Of a stretch of 64,000 nucleotides of DNA, positions 18,631 to 27,084 are shown piece by piece (positions within the stretch are counted from its first letter, which is position 1; each line of letters opens with the position of its first letter). The DNA is from an uncultured Lachnospiraceae bacterium. GTDB taxonomy: Bacteria > Bacillota > Clostridia > Lachnospirales > Lachnospiraceae. The notes under the pieces were generated by a model. The model was given only the letters and a program-made list of their open reading frames with translations, did not search any database and was not told the DNA's origin. The stretch lies in the NCBI GenBank assembly GCA_949472775.1, contig CASWVG010000005.1, forward strand, positions 42,468 to 106,467, given 5' to 3'. A program made the position numbers and the translations under genes.

Positions 18631-20223
18631 CTACCTTCTGGCGATATAATAAAGCGGAATCAGAAATACACAGGCTGTCAGAAACAGCCATACCCCATGC
18701 CAGTTTCTGACACCGGTGGTAAACACCGCACTCTTATGCAGTACGGAAAGCTGCGACGGAATCGCATCCCCATGTTTGCGGAGAGCTGTTTTCATGCGGT
18801 AAAGCTCATCTTCATAAGTTCTCGCATCCCGCACAAGCACCGTTTTATCGTCAAGCTCATATTCTTCCAGACTATACTCGGTTTCCTCCATATAGACATG
18901 CCGCCAGCGATACCATTCCCTCTCCTGCGCGCCGCCAAGATGAGCCGCAATTTCCTCTATTTTGTTCATTATATGTTCTTCGGAAAAGGATCCTCTGCGC
19001 AATTCAAGATAGCGTTTTTCCATTTTCCTGATAAAGGTATTGTCCCTGCAAAGCTGCTCAAACCACGGCTTCGTCTGGAATGCGAGCGCATCCGTATCAA
19101 GCGGCTCATGTTTATAGTTGTCAATCGTGCCGTCGTAATCCCATGCCGGTCCCATCGTCAGTTTCCCGCCCCTGTCTTTAAAGCAGTAGGTCGAAAAATT
19201 GCCGCTATCATAGCTGCCGAAAAACTCATTCATAAGAAAGTAATCCACAAAAGAATCGACGTCAATGATATTGTCGTAAGTAGAAAATACGTCCTGCTCG
19301 TCCGAATACAGAACCCTTTCAATCCTGCTCAGATCATCCTCAATATAAGAAACCGTATCCTCCGAAACGTCATATCTTGACGGATAAAGCAGCCCGAACC
19401 ACTCCGCCGCAAATCCCTGCTCCCTCGCATAAGTGTTTAACATCAGACCCTCTTCATCCAGCCTGTCGCGCCGTACAAGATATGCGTTAAACACATCCCC
19501 CGCCCGGTATTTGCTGATGTTCACCCGATCAGCACCCTGCCTGATACTTTCACCGAGCAGAAACACGCCTTGATATGTATATTTGCCGTCCGTTTGCAAA
19601 ATCACTTCACAATATTCATTATCCGGCGTGTAGGGCATAATCTCGGAAGAGATGCTGTAAACAAGATAATTCCTCATCATGCTCTTATCCGCCATACTGC
19701 CGTTTAAAATCCACTCATGCTCCTCTCCCATGCCAAGAATATCCAAATCCCGGTACTCTCCCGACTCGGAGACAAGCTTTATCATATACTGTGCCTTTTC
19801 ATAGAGCATCGAAGAATTGCCTCTTCGTTTAATCCGCATCCGGCTTACCACACACGGCTCACCATCCAGACTGTTTACACCTCCATCCCCATCGTACAGC
19901 CGGAATACACCTTCCACATATGGCTCCACGCCTTCTAATGGTATAAATCTCCCGTCCTCGGGATTCTGCCTTGTGGTAATGGGCGGTTCCTCCTCCATCT
20001 CTAAAACCACCACCGGCAAATGCGACTTAAAATACTCATTTAACGTAAAATCCTCATTGATTCCGGCTAACGGATCCTTCTCCCGGGGCGCAGCAGAAAG
20101 CGGCGCAGCATAGCTGTTTTTTACCGTATCCTTATGCAGTTCGTGATAACCCGCCGCCGCAGCCATACACACTGCCAGGCCGCCCAGGCACGCCAACAGG
20201 CCTTTCAATCGGTATCCCAACAT
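18631..20223 (-). CDS. CotH-family protein kinase-like protein (copy 2), two membrane anchors
   Basis: 530 residues. It has an N-terminal anchor (LLACLGGLAVCMAAAAGYHE) and a C-terminal membrane segment (GVWLFLTACVFLIPLYYIARR), so the middle is probably extracellular. The CotH domain covers about 100-430 with RMRIKRRGNSSM, LNGSMADKSMMRNYLVY and the metal-site motif MGPAWDYDGTIDNY, in which the WDxD pattern is intact, unlike copy 1. CotH proteins are secreted kinase-fold enzymes. It lies 11 bp downstream of DUF4956 copy 2 and 10 bp upstream of the MBOAT gene. Codons and layout are like the neighbours, so transfer of a single gene is not suggested. Confidence 0.92.
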   Translation of the reverse strand: MLGYRLKGLLACLGGLAVCMAAAAGYHELHKDTVKNSYAAPLSAAPREKDPLAGINEDFTLNEYFKSHLPVVVLEMEEEPPITTRQNPEDGRFIPLEGVEPYVEGVFRLYDGDGGVNSLDGEPCVVSRMRIKRRGNSSMLYEKAQYMIKLVSESGEYRDLDILGMGEEHEWILNGSMADKSMMRNYLVYSISSEIMPYTPDNEYCEVILQTDGKYTYQGVFLLGESIRQGADRVNISKYRAGDVFNAYLVRRDRLDEEGLMLNTYAREQGFAAEWFGLLYPSRYDVSEDTVSYIEDDLSRIERVLYSDEQDVFSTYDNIIDVDSFVDYFLMNEFFGSYDSGNFSTYCFKDRGGKLTMGPAWDYDGTIDNYKHEPLDTDALAFQTKPWFEQLCRDNTFIRKMEKRYLELRRGSFSEEHIMNKIEEIAAHLGGAQEREWYRWRHVYMEETEYSLEEYELDDKTVLVRDARTYEDELYRMKTALRKHGDAIPSQLSVLHKSAVFTTGVRNWHGVWLFLTACVFLIPLYYIARR

Positions 20224-20234
20224 ATGCCATCCCT

Positions 20235-20912
20235 TTATCTGTTAATCTCATCATTCTGACAAACCAGATTCACCGCCGTTACAAGCTTACTCTTATAAAA
20301 TATATCCGGAATATTTCCCTGTTTTTTTACTTTCTCAATCACCTTTTCTGAAACCTCATAGATATATTCCGCGCTCTCAGCCGTGGAGTTATCCACACGC
20401 ATCCTCGCATGTCCATTGAATCTGTTCTCCACAAGCTTCTCCACTTCCGCCGCATGTTCCTGCGGGCAGCGGATAATCAGCAGATATCTCTCGTTGCTCT
20501 TCACAGCCCCGAAGAGAATCAGCACAAGAAAGATCACAAGCGTACCCACGCCCGCCATCACATACTCGGAGACGCCGCAGCAGATTCCCACCGCAATTCC
20601 CCAGAAAATATATGACGTATCCCGCGGATCTTTGATCGCCGTGCGGAAGCGTACGATAGAAAGCGCGCCGACCATGCCAAGCGAAAGTGCTATGTTGTTT
20701 CCGATCACATTCATCACCAGCGTCGTGACAAGCGTCAGCATCAGTAAAGAGACGTTAAACCGCGCGCTGTAAGACGCCCCCGAATGGGATATCCGGTAGG
20801 AAAGATAGATCACCGCCCCAAGCACTGCGGCTACCAGAAAATTTAGTATCATATCCTGTAATGTCAACGCTCCCGTATTTGCCGAAAAATAATTCATCAA
20901 CTGTTCTTTCAT
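20235..20912 (-). CDS. DUF4956 membrane protein (copy 2)
   Basis: 225 residues with about four transmembrane segments in the first 125 residues and the signature SLGMVGALSIVRFRTAIKD, nearly identical to copy 1 at 12478-13152 although the rest is divergent. A soluble C-terminal part (about 140-225) resembles a small ferredoxin-like domain in pattern. Function unknown. It stands between VTC copy 2 (71 bp upstream, with a hairpin in the gap) and CotH copy 2 (11 bp downstream), the same gene order as copy 1. Duplicated triads inside one operon suggest two related machines or a heteromer. Confidence 0.93.
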   Translation of the reverse strand: MKEQLMNYFSANTGALTLQDMILNFLVAAVLGAVIYLSYRISHSGASYSARFNVSLLMLTLVTTLVMNVIGNNIALSLGMVGALSIVRFRTAIKDPRDTSYIFWGIAVGICCGVSEYVMAGVGTLVIFLVLILFGAVKSNERYLLIIRCPQEHAAEVEKLVENRFNGHARMRVDNSTAESAEYIYEVSEKVIEKVKKQGNIPDIFYKSKLVTAVNLVCQNDEINR

Positions 20913-20943
20913 TATCCTGTTCCTCTCCTCTACACGTTCTTAT

Positions 20944-20968
20944 GGACTTTGCAGTAAGCGCAAAGTCC
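20944..20968 (-). other. Intercistronic stem-loop between VTC copy 2 and DUF4956 copy 2
   Basis: A perfect 9-bp stem, GGACTTTGC / GCAAAGTCC (20944-20952, 20960-20968), with a 7-nt loop and no U-run. It is not a good terminator; a role in mRNA processing or differential stability is possible. Confidence 0.55.
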
Positions 20969-20983
20969 CGGGCTGAACTGTTA

Positions 20984-21685
20984 TTATTCGGTTCCTCTCA
21001 TGCTTATGCTCCGCGCCATGCAATATTTGCTCGCCGACACCTGCGGTTGTCCGTGGAGCGACAGCAGATCGCGCACATAGCTTAACAGAAAATGGTTAAA
21101 TTTAACTTCAAGCGTCGTGACGCCCCGTTCCGACACGGGATAAGTCAGCAGATTTCCGGCAAACAGATCCAGATGACTCTCCGTCGCCCTGATATTGGCA
21201 TCCAGCGTAATGCGGATATCATTTTCCCGGACAAACCAGGCAGTTCTGTCATACTCCACCACACAGCGCGGACGATAGGCCTTTTCCTGCATGGTGAGAT
21301 ACATATCCTGCGCAAAAGAATCTTCCCGGAGCAGCAGACATGTATAATTTCCCTCCATCATCTGCTCCGCCTCCTGCCTTGAGACAAGTAGGGAACGTTT
21401 CCTCTGAAAATCACCTGTTTTCTCTTTCAGTTCCAGCTTCGCGCTCTTTGCTTCCGGATCATATACCCTGAGGCGGATTTTTCTTCTTTCCCCTATGCCA
21501 TCTGATTTTTCACGAAAGTCCGTGTCGTCCGGCGTGTCAAAGTACAGCGAGCGCACCAGATACCCGCCCTGCCTGGCGTGGATATCCTCCTGCAAAGCCC
21601 GGCTCAGACGGCGCCTCATCCTTTCTGTCTGCTCAGTCGGCAGCAGATATTTCTTTTCCTGTCTGAGAACATCTAAAATTTCCAA
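20984..21685 (-). CDS. VTC-domain (polyphosphate polymerase-like) protein (copy 2)
   Basis: 233 residues with the VTC/CYTH tunnel motifs RQEKKYLLP, RKIRLRVYD, AKLELKEK and a final LEVKFNH. It starts at a TTG codon (21685) with GGGAGG 5 nt upstream. No membrane segments. It is 21 bp downstream of the synthase gene. Family knowledge: eukaryotic VTC domains polymerise phosphate. The bacterial role is open, and because this copy sits directly after a PilZ-bearing glycan synthase, a link between polyphosphate or phosphate transfer and polysaccharide export is conceivable but inferred from position only. Confidence 0.9.
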   Translation of the reverse strand: MEILDVLRQEKKYLLPTEQTERMRRRLSRALQEDIHARQGGYLVRSLYFDTPDDTDFREKSDGIGERRKIRLRVYDPEAKSAKLELKEKTGDFQRKRSLLVSRQEAEQMMEGNYTCLLLREDSFAQDMYLTMQEKAYRPRCVVEYDRTAWFVRENDIRITLDANIRATESHLDLFAGNLLTYPVSERGVTTLEVKFNHFLLSYVRDLLSLHGQPQVSASKYCMARSISMRGTE

Positions 21686-21706
21686 GGCAACCTCCCTGTC
21701 CCTGCT

Positions 21707-24031
21707 CTACAGATATTCCATCTCGTTAAAGTCCGTTCTGCTTTGCTGACGTTTGCGCTGTTCATATCCCGCCGACATATATACCAGCCAGTCAACCAAC
21801 TCGTCCCTCTTTCTACGGTCATCCACAATCTCTTTATAATTCAGCACATTGTACAGCCGCAGGCCCTTGCGAATCTCTGTTTCAAACCGGCAGTTTATCA
21901 CAATATTTCTGCTGATCTTCAGCCGCAGCTCATCAGGTGCATCATCATCCGTAATTGTCGCGCAGACATAATTAAAGTCATACACATGTACCTGCTCCGG
22001 GAATGTATCCACACAATCTATCTTATCGTCAATTACTACACGGGGATAGTTTCTTTTTTGATAAAAGGGTGTAACAGCCCGCTTTTTCACATTCAGTTTC
22101 AAATCTTCAAAACTGCCGCTGTCCCGTTTAATCTCCATTGGCAGTGTGGGAATTCTGTCATACAAAATCCCCAGAAGGTCATCATAAGAGTTATTCAGAT
22201 CGGTGATTTTCATCGAAAAATTCCAGAGATCTTCCTGCTGGCTGACATGCACCACAGTACCGAACATATCTACGTGATACATATCCTCCTCCAGGATGAT
22301 TTCCACTTCATCATCCTTCTCGAAAAAGAACGGCTTTGAAAGCCTGACTGCAATTCCCTCCTCCGAAGCGTCCTTGGTATACCCCTCATATACCTCGTCC
22401 TTGTATATTATCTTACAGGGCATATGCACTGAGATGCGTTCCGTCTTGCGATACGGAACCCTCCCATCCACAAAAAACAGCGCCATTACCATCAGGAACA
22501 GGTTGTAAATCAGCCAGAACAGTACCACCACAGGCCCGAAAGAACCGCTCCTTAGCATGATCAGAACACAGCGCACAATACCGATGACTGACAAAACGAT
22601 CAGCAGCAGAAACGGAATCGTATAAATAAAGTTTTTCCCTTTCTCATTTTTCTGCTCTCCTTTGCTGGTAACCTTAAACTTCTTCATGGAGATACCCACG
22701 CTCTCAAGGAGTACCGGAATCAGCATATAGGGGAAAACCACCGTCTCATAAATACTGGTCCATTTCGTCGAACGGATATTTCTGCTCAGCATCCGCAGGC
22801 TGATATTACTGCTGATATACATTGGCAGCCAGAATACGAGCACCTGCGGCAGTGTGCACTTGAGTACCATAAAGTTAAATGTCGCATACAGAATAGGCGA
22901 CAGGAAATAAATCAGACGCTTTAACGGCGCATACCAGTACCAGATAGACGCCCAGTAATTCATTTTCTGTGAAAATGTCAAGTCGGACGACGTAAAAATA
23001 TGCATTTTTCTTCCGGTCGCAATCACGCCTCTCGCCCATCTTACCCTCTGCTGGATCAGATCTTTCAAATCCTGCGGCGAAAGACCAGACGCCAACGGCT
23101 CCGACGTGCCCAGACTGACATACTGCTTCTTCTCCATCAAAATGCCGGTTGCAAAATCCTCAGTGATCGCTTTTGTATAGAATCCCCCGATATCCTCCAA
23201 CGCCTGTCTTCGGAGAACCGTATTGGAGCCGCCGTATATCACACTGTTGGTTCTGGTACGTGCCACCTGAATGTCTTTATAAAAATAATCCTGCTCATTT
23301 GGTATTCTCTGCTCAGAATACAGATTAAACTGAAATAAATCCAGATTGTAAAAGCTCTGCGGCGACTGGAGAAAACCAAGCTTAACCTGATCCTCCTCCT
23401 TTTTATCCCTATTGCGCAGATCACAGTCCACAAAGTAAGGGATCGTCCGCATCAGAAAATTGCTTCTCGGTATCATATCCGCGTCAAAAGTGACGACATA
23501 GGGCGAACTTGAGTGCGCCAGCGCATTGTTCAGATTGCCGGCCTTCGCGCCCGCATGATCCTCCCTGTCCAGATAATTGACACCCAGACGCGCGGCTAAC
23601 GCCTTCATCTCTTCCCTGTGCCCGTCGTCACAAAGATAAATATGTACCTTGCTCTGGTCCGGATATTTCATGCGCGTGCAGCCGCGAAGTGTCTTATACA
23701 GCAGATCGACCGGTTCGCTGTATGTCGCCACAAAAACATCCACGTCCGGAAATGCATCGGGCGGAATATTTTCCGGGAATGGATAATCCTCCACCGAATA
23801 CATATTTGCATAATGGACAAAGGCCTCCACCATACCGAGAATCTCTACCACCAACAGGGAAACGCCGGCGACAACAGATACGACTCCTTCACCAAAAGGG
23901 ATCGTAAAGAATGTTCTCCACATCAAATACATGATGGTAAAAAACATATTCAGAAAGAACCATATCTTTCCCTTCCAGTCATGAAAAAAAGATTTTATGA
24001 AATTTCCGAACGTGTCCTCCCTTCGGCTCAT
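21707..24031 (-). CDS. Cellulose synthase-like processive GT2 with PilZ domain
   Basis: 774 residues. There are two N-terminal transmembrane helices (about 22-45, 50-73) and a GT2 catalytic domain with DDG (135-137), DAD (183-185), TED (290-292) and QQRVRW (327-332), the D,D,D,QxxRW set of processive beta-glycan synthases. Further helices at about 360-410, 430-445, 467-492 and 497-521 follow. A PilZ domain starts about 525 with both c-di-GMP-binding motifs, RKTER (528-532) and DASEEG (554-559). Residues about 630-774 form an extra C-terminal region of unknown type. The BcsA FFCGS block reads YGGSN here. It probably makes and exports cellulose or a related beta-glucan when c-di-GMP is high. 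It overlaps the upstream gene by 4 bp. Confidence 0.94.
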   Translation of the reverse strand: MSRREDTFGNFIKSFFHDWKGKIWFFLNMFFTIMYLMWRTFFTIPFGEGVVSVVAGVSLLVVEILGMVEAFVHYANMYSVEDYPFPENIPPDAFPDVDVFVATYSEPVDLLYKTLRGCTRMKYPDQSKVHIYLCDDGHREEMKALAARLGVNYLDREDHAGAKAGNLNNALAHSSSPYVVTFDADMIPRSNFLMRTIPYFVDCDLRNRDKKEEDQVKLGFLQSPQSFYNLDLFQFNLYSEQRIPNEQDYFYKDIQVARTRTNSVIYGGSNTVLRRQALEDIGGFYTKAITEDFATGILMEKKQYVSLGTSEPLASGLSPQDLKDLIQQRVRWARGVIATGRKMHIFTSSDLTFSQKMNYWASIWYWYAPLKRLIYFLSPILYATFNFMVLKCTLPQVLVFWLPMYISSNISLRMLSRNIRSTKWTSIYETVVFPYMLIPVLLESVGISMKKFKVTSKGEQKNEKGKNFIYTIPFLLLIVLSVIGIVRCVLIMLRSGSFGPVVVLFWLIYNLFLMVMALFFVDGRVPYRKTERISVHMPCKIIYKDEVYEGYTKDASEEGIAVRLSKPFFFEKDDEVEIILEEDMYHVDMFGTVVHVSQQEDLWNFSMKITDLNNSYDDLLGILYDRIPTLPMEIKRDSGSFEDLKLNVKKRAVTPFYQKRNYPRVVIDDKIDCVDTFPEQVHVYDFNYVCATITDDDAPDELRLKISRNIVINCRFETEIRKGLRLYNVLNYKEIVDDRRKRDELVDWLVYMSAGYEQRKRQQSRTDFNEMEYL

Positions 24032-25596
24032 GTCTGATCCCTACCTTTCGACGCTCTGCCCGCAAAAAAGAGACCGATCCCGGCCACCGCAACCGCAGCT
24101 CCTTTAGCAAGTCTGTTATCCTGCTTTCTATGCAGTTTCTGACGTCTTCGGTCCGCAATGTCTGTCCCCGACGCCGACTCTGTCGCTCTGTTCATCGCAT
24201 CTGCCGCCCTGCTCATGGCATCCGCTGCCTTATTCATCACGTCCGCCGCCTCGCGCTGTGCAGCCGTCACCGCTTCGACATGCCTCCCTGCTGCCATCGC
24301 CGCCAGGCCAATATCAAGTTGTTTCACCTGCCGTCCTGCTGCCACAGACTCTTTCATCTTTTGCACAAACAGTGCATCTTCCAGAATATCCTCCTGGGGC
24401 TCAAGCCCGCTGATAATCAAACGCCTGATCGTATCGGAAAGTTCCATTGTTTCCATCGCGGCAGACTCCGTGTCAAGGACAACAGGCATCGGCTGAAGCA
24501 CGCATTCCGACCCAGGTTCGACGTCCGCCGCTGGTTCCGGCACAGACTCCGACTCTTCTGTCGCGATCGGCTCCACCGGCTCAGGTTCTGATCCCGGCTC
24601 TACCACAGGCTCCGGTTCAAGCAACATTACAGGCTCTGTTTCTGACTCTGGCACAAATGCAGCACCGGGTTCCGGCACGGACTCCGACTCTTCTGTCGCG
24701 ATCGGCTCCACCGGCTCAGGCTCCGATCCCGGCTCTACCACAGGTTCCGGCATAGGCTCTATTACAGGCTCCGGTTCTGACTCTGACACAAATGCAGCAC
24801 CGGGTTCCGGCACGGACTCCGACTCTTCTGTCGCGATCGGCTCCACCGGCTCAGGCTCCGCTTCCAACTCTACCACATGCTCCATTTCTGACTCTGACAC
24901 AAATGCAGTCTCGGGTTCCGGCATAGGCTCTTCTATCCGTTCCGGCTTAATCTCTGCCTCATGTTCTGGTTCCGCTCCCGTACGGTTCGTCGCTGCCGCC
25001 GCTGCCCCGGTCAGAACCACCGTATCCATCACAATATACTCCAATCCATTCTCATCGGTCTTCGGGCGGGGCATCTGCAGCAGATCGTTATAGCATCTGA
25101 AACGCACGGTTTTCTTTCTGTTAATATATTGGAATATCAGACCAGCCGCGCCACAAACTCCGGCCGTCACAACCGATACAGTCAGGCCACGCCAGATAAA
25201 CCAGTATATCGTCAACCCGATAATAACCGCTCCAAGAGGTGCCGCAAGCAGAAAGATATTCTTCCCAAGTATACTTCTCAGCCGCAGCCTGTCCATAAAA
25301 TAACCCAGAATAATATCCAGAAAATACACGATACATATGCCCAGAAAAGTAAGCGAGACTGTCAAAAACATTCTGACCACAGGATTGCCCGTCATAGGCT
25401 CTATCAAAAGAAAAGAAGCATAAGAAACCACAGCGCCGATTCCCAGAAACAGCACTGTCCTAAAATACTTATAACCCCAGAAACAAAAGAGAATCCCCAC
25501 AAGAAACAAAATAATAATGCCCACAAATACCAGCATTTCTTTCGTAAATAGCAATTCTCCCTGCCATTTAGGTACATTTAATACAAATTTATCCAA
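24028..25596 (-). CDS. Polytopic membrane protein with repeated Pro/Glu/Ser-rich linker, first gene of the polysaccharide operon
   Basis: 522 residues. Residues 20-160 hold about five transmembrane helices, with a layout like DUF4203/TMEM198-type proteins, a weak resemblance only. Residues about 205-385 are a Pro/Glu/Ser linker with three 45-residue repeats (EPEPVEPIATEESESVPEP as core). Then comes an Ala-rich amphipathic helix (KAADAMSRAADAMNRATE) and a final basic, hydrophobic tail (GAAVAVAGIGLFFAGRASK). The acidic linker could span cell wall or hold partner proteins. It overlaps the synthase start by 4 bp, suggesting a complex with it. The ATG at 25596 follows GAGGGGAAAG. Confidence 0.85.
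   Translation of the reverse strand: MDKFVLNVPKWQGELLFTKEMLVFVGIIILFLVGILFCFWGYKYFRTVLFLGIGAVVSYASFLLIEPMTGNPVVRMFLTVSLTFLGICIVYFLDIILGYFMDRLRLRSILGKNIFLLAAPLGAVIIGLTIYWFIWRGLTVSVVTAGVCGAAGLIFQYINRKKTVRFRCYNDLLQMPRPKTDENGLEYIVMDTVVLTGAAAAATNRTGAEPEHEAEIKPERIEEPMPEPETAFVSESEMEHVVELEAEPEPVEPIATEESESVPEPGAAFVSESEPEPVIEPMPEPVVEPGSEPEPVEPIATEESESVPEPGAAFVPESETEPVMLLEPEPVVEPGSEPEPVEPIATEESESVPEPAADVEPGSECVLQPMPVVLDTESAAMETMELSDTIRRLIISGLEPQEDILEDALFVQKMKESVAAGRQVKQLDIGLAAMAAGRHVEAVTAAQREAADVMNKAADAMSRAADAMNRATESASGTDIADRRRQKLHRKQDNRLAKGAAVAVAGIGLFFAGRASKGRDQT
24530..24930 (-). repeat. Three tandem 135-bp repeats inside the linker-protein gene
   Basis: The segment beginning GACTCCGACTCTTCTGTCGC on the plus strand occurs at 24545, 24680 and 24815, an exact 135-bp (45-codon) period. 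The second and third copies are nearly identical over the first 70 bases. Because the unit is a multiple of three, copy-number change would alter linker length but keep the frame. Confidence 0.9.
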
Positions 25597-25619
25597 AGCT
25601 TTCCCCTCGTTACTGATTA

Positions 25620-25641
25620 CACAATTTAATAAACAATTGTG
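25620..25641. promoter_or_regulatory. Inverted repeat at the predicted start of the polysaccharide operon
   Basis: CACAATT (25620-25626) and AATTGTG (25635-25641) are perfect arms with an 8-bp spacer. They overlap the transcription start predicted from the promoter at 25645-25673, the position of a repressor operator. Confidence 0.45.
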
Positions 25642-25644
25642 ATT

Positions 25645-25673
25645 ATTTTACCATTTTTAGTAAAAATTGGCAA
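25645..25673 (-). promoter_or_regulatory. Main promoter of the polysaccharide operon
   Basis: Minus strand TTGCCA (25668-25673), 17-bp spacer, TAAAAT (25645-25650). The predicted leader is about 42 nt. A GCACA/TGTGC inverted repeat (25711-25724) lies about 40 bp upstream. The remainder of the 196-bp gap shows nothing else recognisable. Confidence 0.6.
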
Positions 25674-25792
25674 CAATCGTCCTGCTTTCTTCTTTTCTTT
25701 TGTAAAATTCGCACAAATATGTGCAATGGATTTTATTATATTTTTCCCGCAAACGAAAACATCAGTCTCTCAAATCAACTACGCCATCATAC

Positions 25793-26797
25793 TCAGCTTC
25801 GAACCAGTCCCAGAACCGCCGCACTCTCCCGAACGCCCTTCTCCCGCTCCGAGGGATCCATACCCAGCCTGACCAGCCCCATGATGCATGCCCCCACCAC
25901 GGGCTCATAACATGCCTGCACCACCTTCGCTCCCTGCAGCCGCTCCTGAATCCTATGTACCACGCGGCAGGTAAGAGGATTTTCCGCTCCCTTGAATACA
26001 CTTCCCGCCAGCACGATCTCCTCTTCCTCCGGCTTCATTTCCATTTTCCGAAGCCCCGCGTCAATATACGCGACTATCTCTTCCGAAAATTCATCCAGAA
26101 GGGCACACGCCACCTCATCCCCCGTCTTTGCCACCATCAGAATCTGGGGCATCAGAAACCGCAGTTCTTTTCGGAACCCGCTCTCCGTCATATAACGTTT
26201 GAGCAGCGCATCCACGTCAGAGACCTCCGCCTGTCCCAGAAACAACGGTTTCAGTTTCGTTGGCGGGCAAAGTCCGAGTTCCGCGTCAAAGACTTTCCGC
26301 AAGGCGCGTTTCGACAGGGCGCTTCCTCCCTGTGCCCTCTCCTCCATATAATCTCCATAGACAAACTGTCTGCCGTTTTTGTCAATCAGAGCGCCGTTCA
26401 TGCCTGTTCCTGCGCAAATCACCGCGCCATGGGAGCGAAGCGCCCCGCTGTAGAAAGCAATAATCGCGTCGTTACAGGCAAGAAGATCCCCCAGGGAAAA
26501 CCTTTCCTGCAACGCATCCCTTATCATGACGTCGTCACCGATCCAGTCTATACCGCCGACACCCGCCACCGTATACGCAATTTCCTCTTTACCGCACCCC
26601 GCATTTCGTATCGCCTCTTCCGCCACCACCGTCATCTGCTCCAGCGCATATTCCACTCCCTCATAAGGAAAATATGCCCCCTTTGTCGTGCCACTTCCCA
26701 CAATGAAACCATCCTCACGCATCACAGCGGCTGCCGTTTTCGTACCACCCTGATCAATCCCCAGAATATATCTGACGTTCTTCCCCTTTTTAACCAT
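25793..26797 (-). CDS. BadF/BadG/BcrA/BcrD-type ATPase, probable N-acetylglucosamine-type sugar kinase
   Basis: 334 residues, actin/hexokinase fold. The phosphate-1 motif GIDQGGTKTAAAV (near residue 13), CAGTGMNGALID and the C-terminal VLAGSVFKG adenosine-type motif are present. The BadF family includes eukaryote-like N-acetylglucosamine kinases and related amino-sugar kinases; the exact sugar cannot be read from the sequence. It is divergent from a LacI-family regulator and GH4 glycosidase, so the three probably serve one sugar pathway. The ATG of MVKKGKNVRY has a GGGGGATTACC site. An alternative start at MREDG is unlikely because it would lose the phosphate motif. Confidence 0.88.
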   Translation of the reverse strand: MVKKGKNVRYILGIDQGGTKTAAAVMREDGFIVGSGTTKGAYFPYEGVEYALEQMTVVAEEAIRNAGCGKEEIAYTVAGVGGIDWIGDDVMIRDALQERFSLGDLLACNDAIIAFYSGALRSHGAVICAGTGMNGALIDKNGRQFVYGDYMEERAQGGSALSKRALRKVFDAELGLCPPTKLKPLFLGQAEVSDVDALLKRYMTESGFRKELRFLMPQILMVAKTGDEVACALLDEFSEEIVAYIDAGLRKMEMKPEEEEIVLAGSVFKGAENPLTCRVVHRIQERLQGAKVVQACYEPVVGACIMGLVRLGMDPSEREKGVRESAAVLGLVRS

Positions 26798-26840
26798 GGT
26801 AATCCCCCTTCTGAAGCATCCTCTGACTTATTCTGCTTCC

Positions 26841-26874
26841 ACATTTACACGTCCAAATGTGTATCGTTTTACAC
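26841..26874. promoter_or_regulatory. Overlapping palindromes, candidate LacI-family operator of the kinase gene
   Basis: ACATTT...AAATGT (26841-26846, 26855-26860) and GTGTA...TACAC (26859-26863, 26870-26874) lie at and just after the predicted start point of the kinase promoter (26884-26913). The adjacent LacI gene makes these operator candidates. Confidence 0.4.
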
Positions 26875-26883
26875 CTTGATTTC

Positions 26884-26913
26884 ATCCTACTCCAATTCCC
26901 GCACGCCTGTCAA
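26884..26913 (-). promoter_or_regulatory. Promoter for the BadF-type kinase gene
   Basis: Minus strand TTGACA (26908-26913), 18-bp spacer, TAGGAT (26884-26889). The rest of the 410-bp divergent region holds the regulator promoter at 27057-27084 and palindromes, and no gene. Confidence 0.5.
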
Positions 26914-27037
26914 CTCACAAACTTCACATTTTCACTGTTTACGTGTATTGCCGGTATCATCGTATACATGGCGCCTGTGAATGCACATCCCACGTTTTTC
27001 CCTTCTTGGCACATAAAGTTTTTTCATTATACACATA

Positions 27038-27084
27038 TACATATGTAACATTTCTATTGACACAATGACACATTATGATACAAT
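27038..27084 (+). promoter_or_regulatory. Promoter of the LacI-family gene with upstream palindrome
   Basis: TTGACA (27057-27062), 16-bp spacer, TACAAT (27079-27084). A perfect 10-bp palindrome, TACATATGTA (27038-27047), lies 9 bp upstream and could be an operator. Confidence 0.6.

Noticed and set aside
24530..24930. CRISPR array
   Set aside because: The repeats are in-frame coding repeats of 135 bp with no spacers, and no cas genes are present. No other CRISPR-like array was seen in the window.
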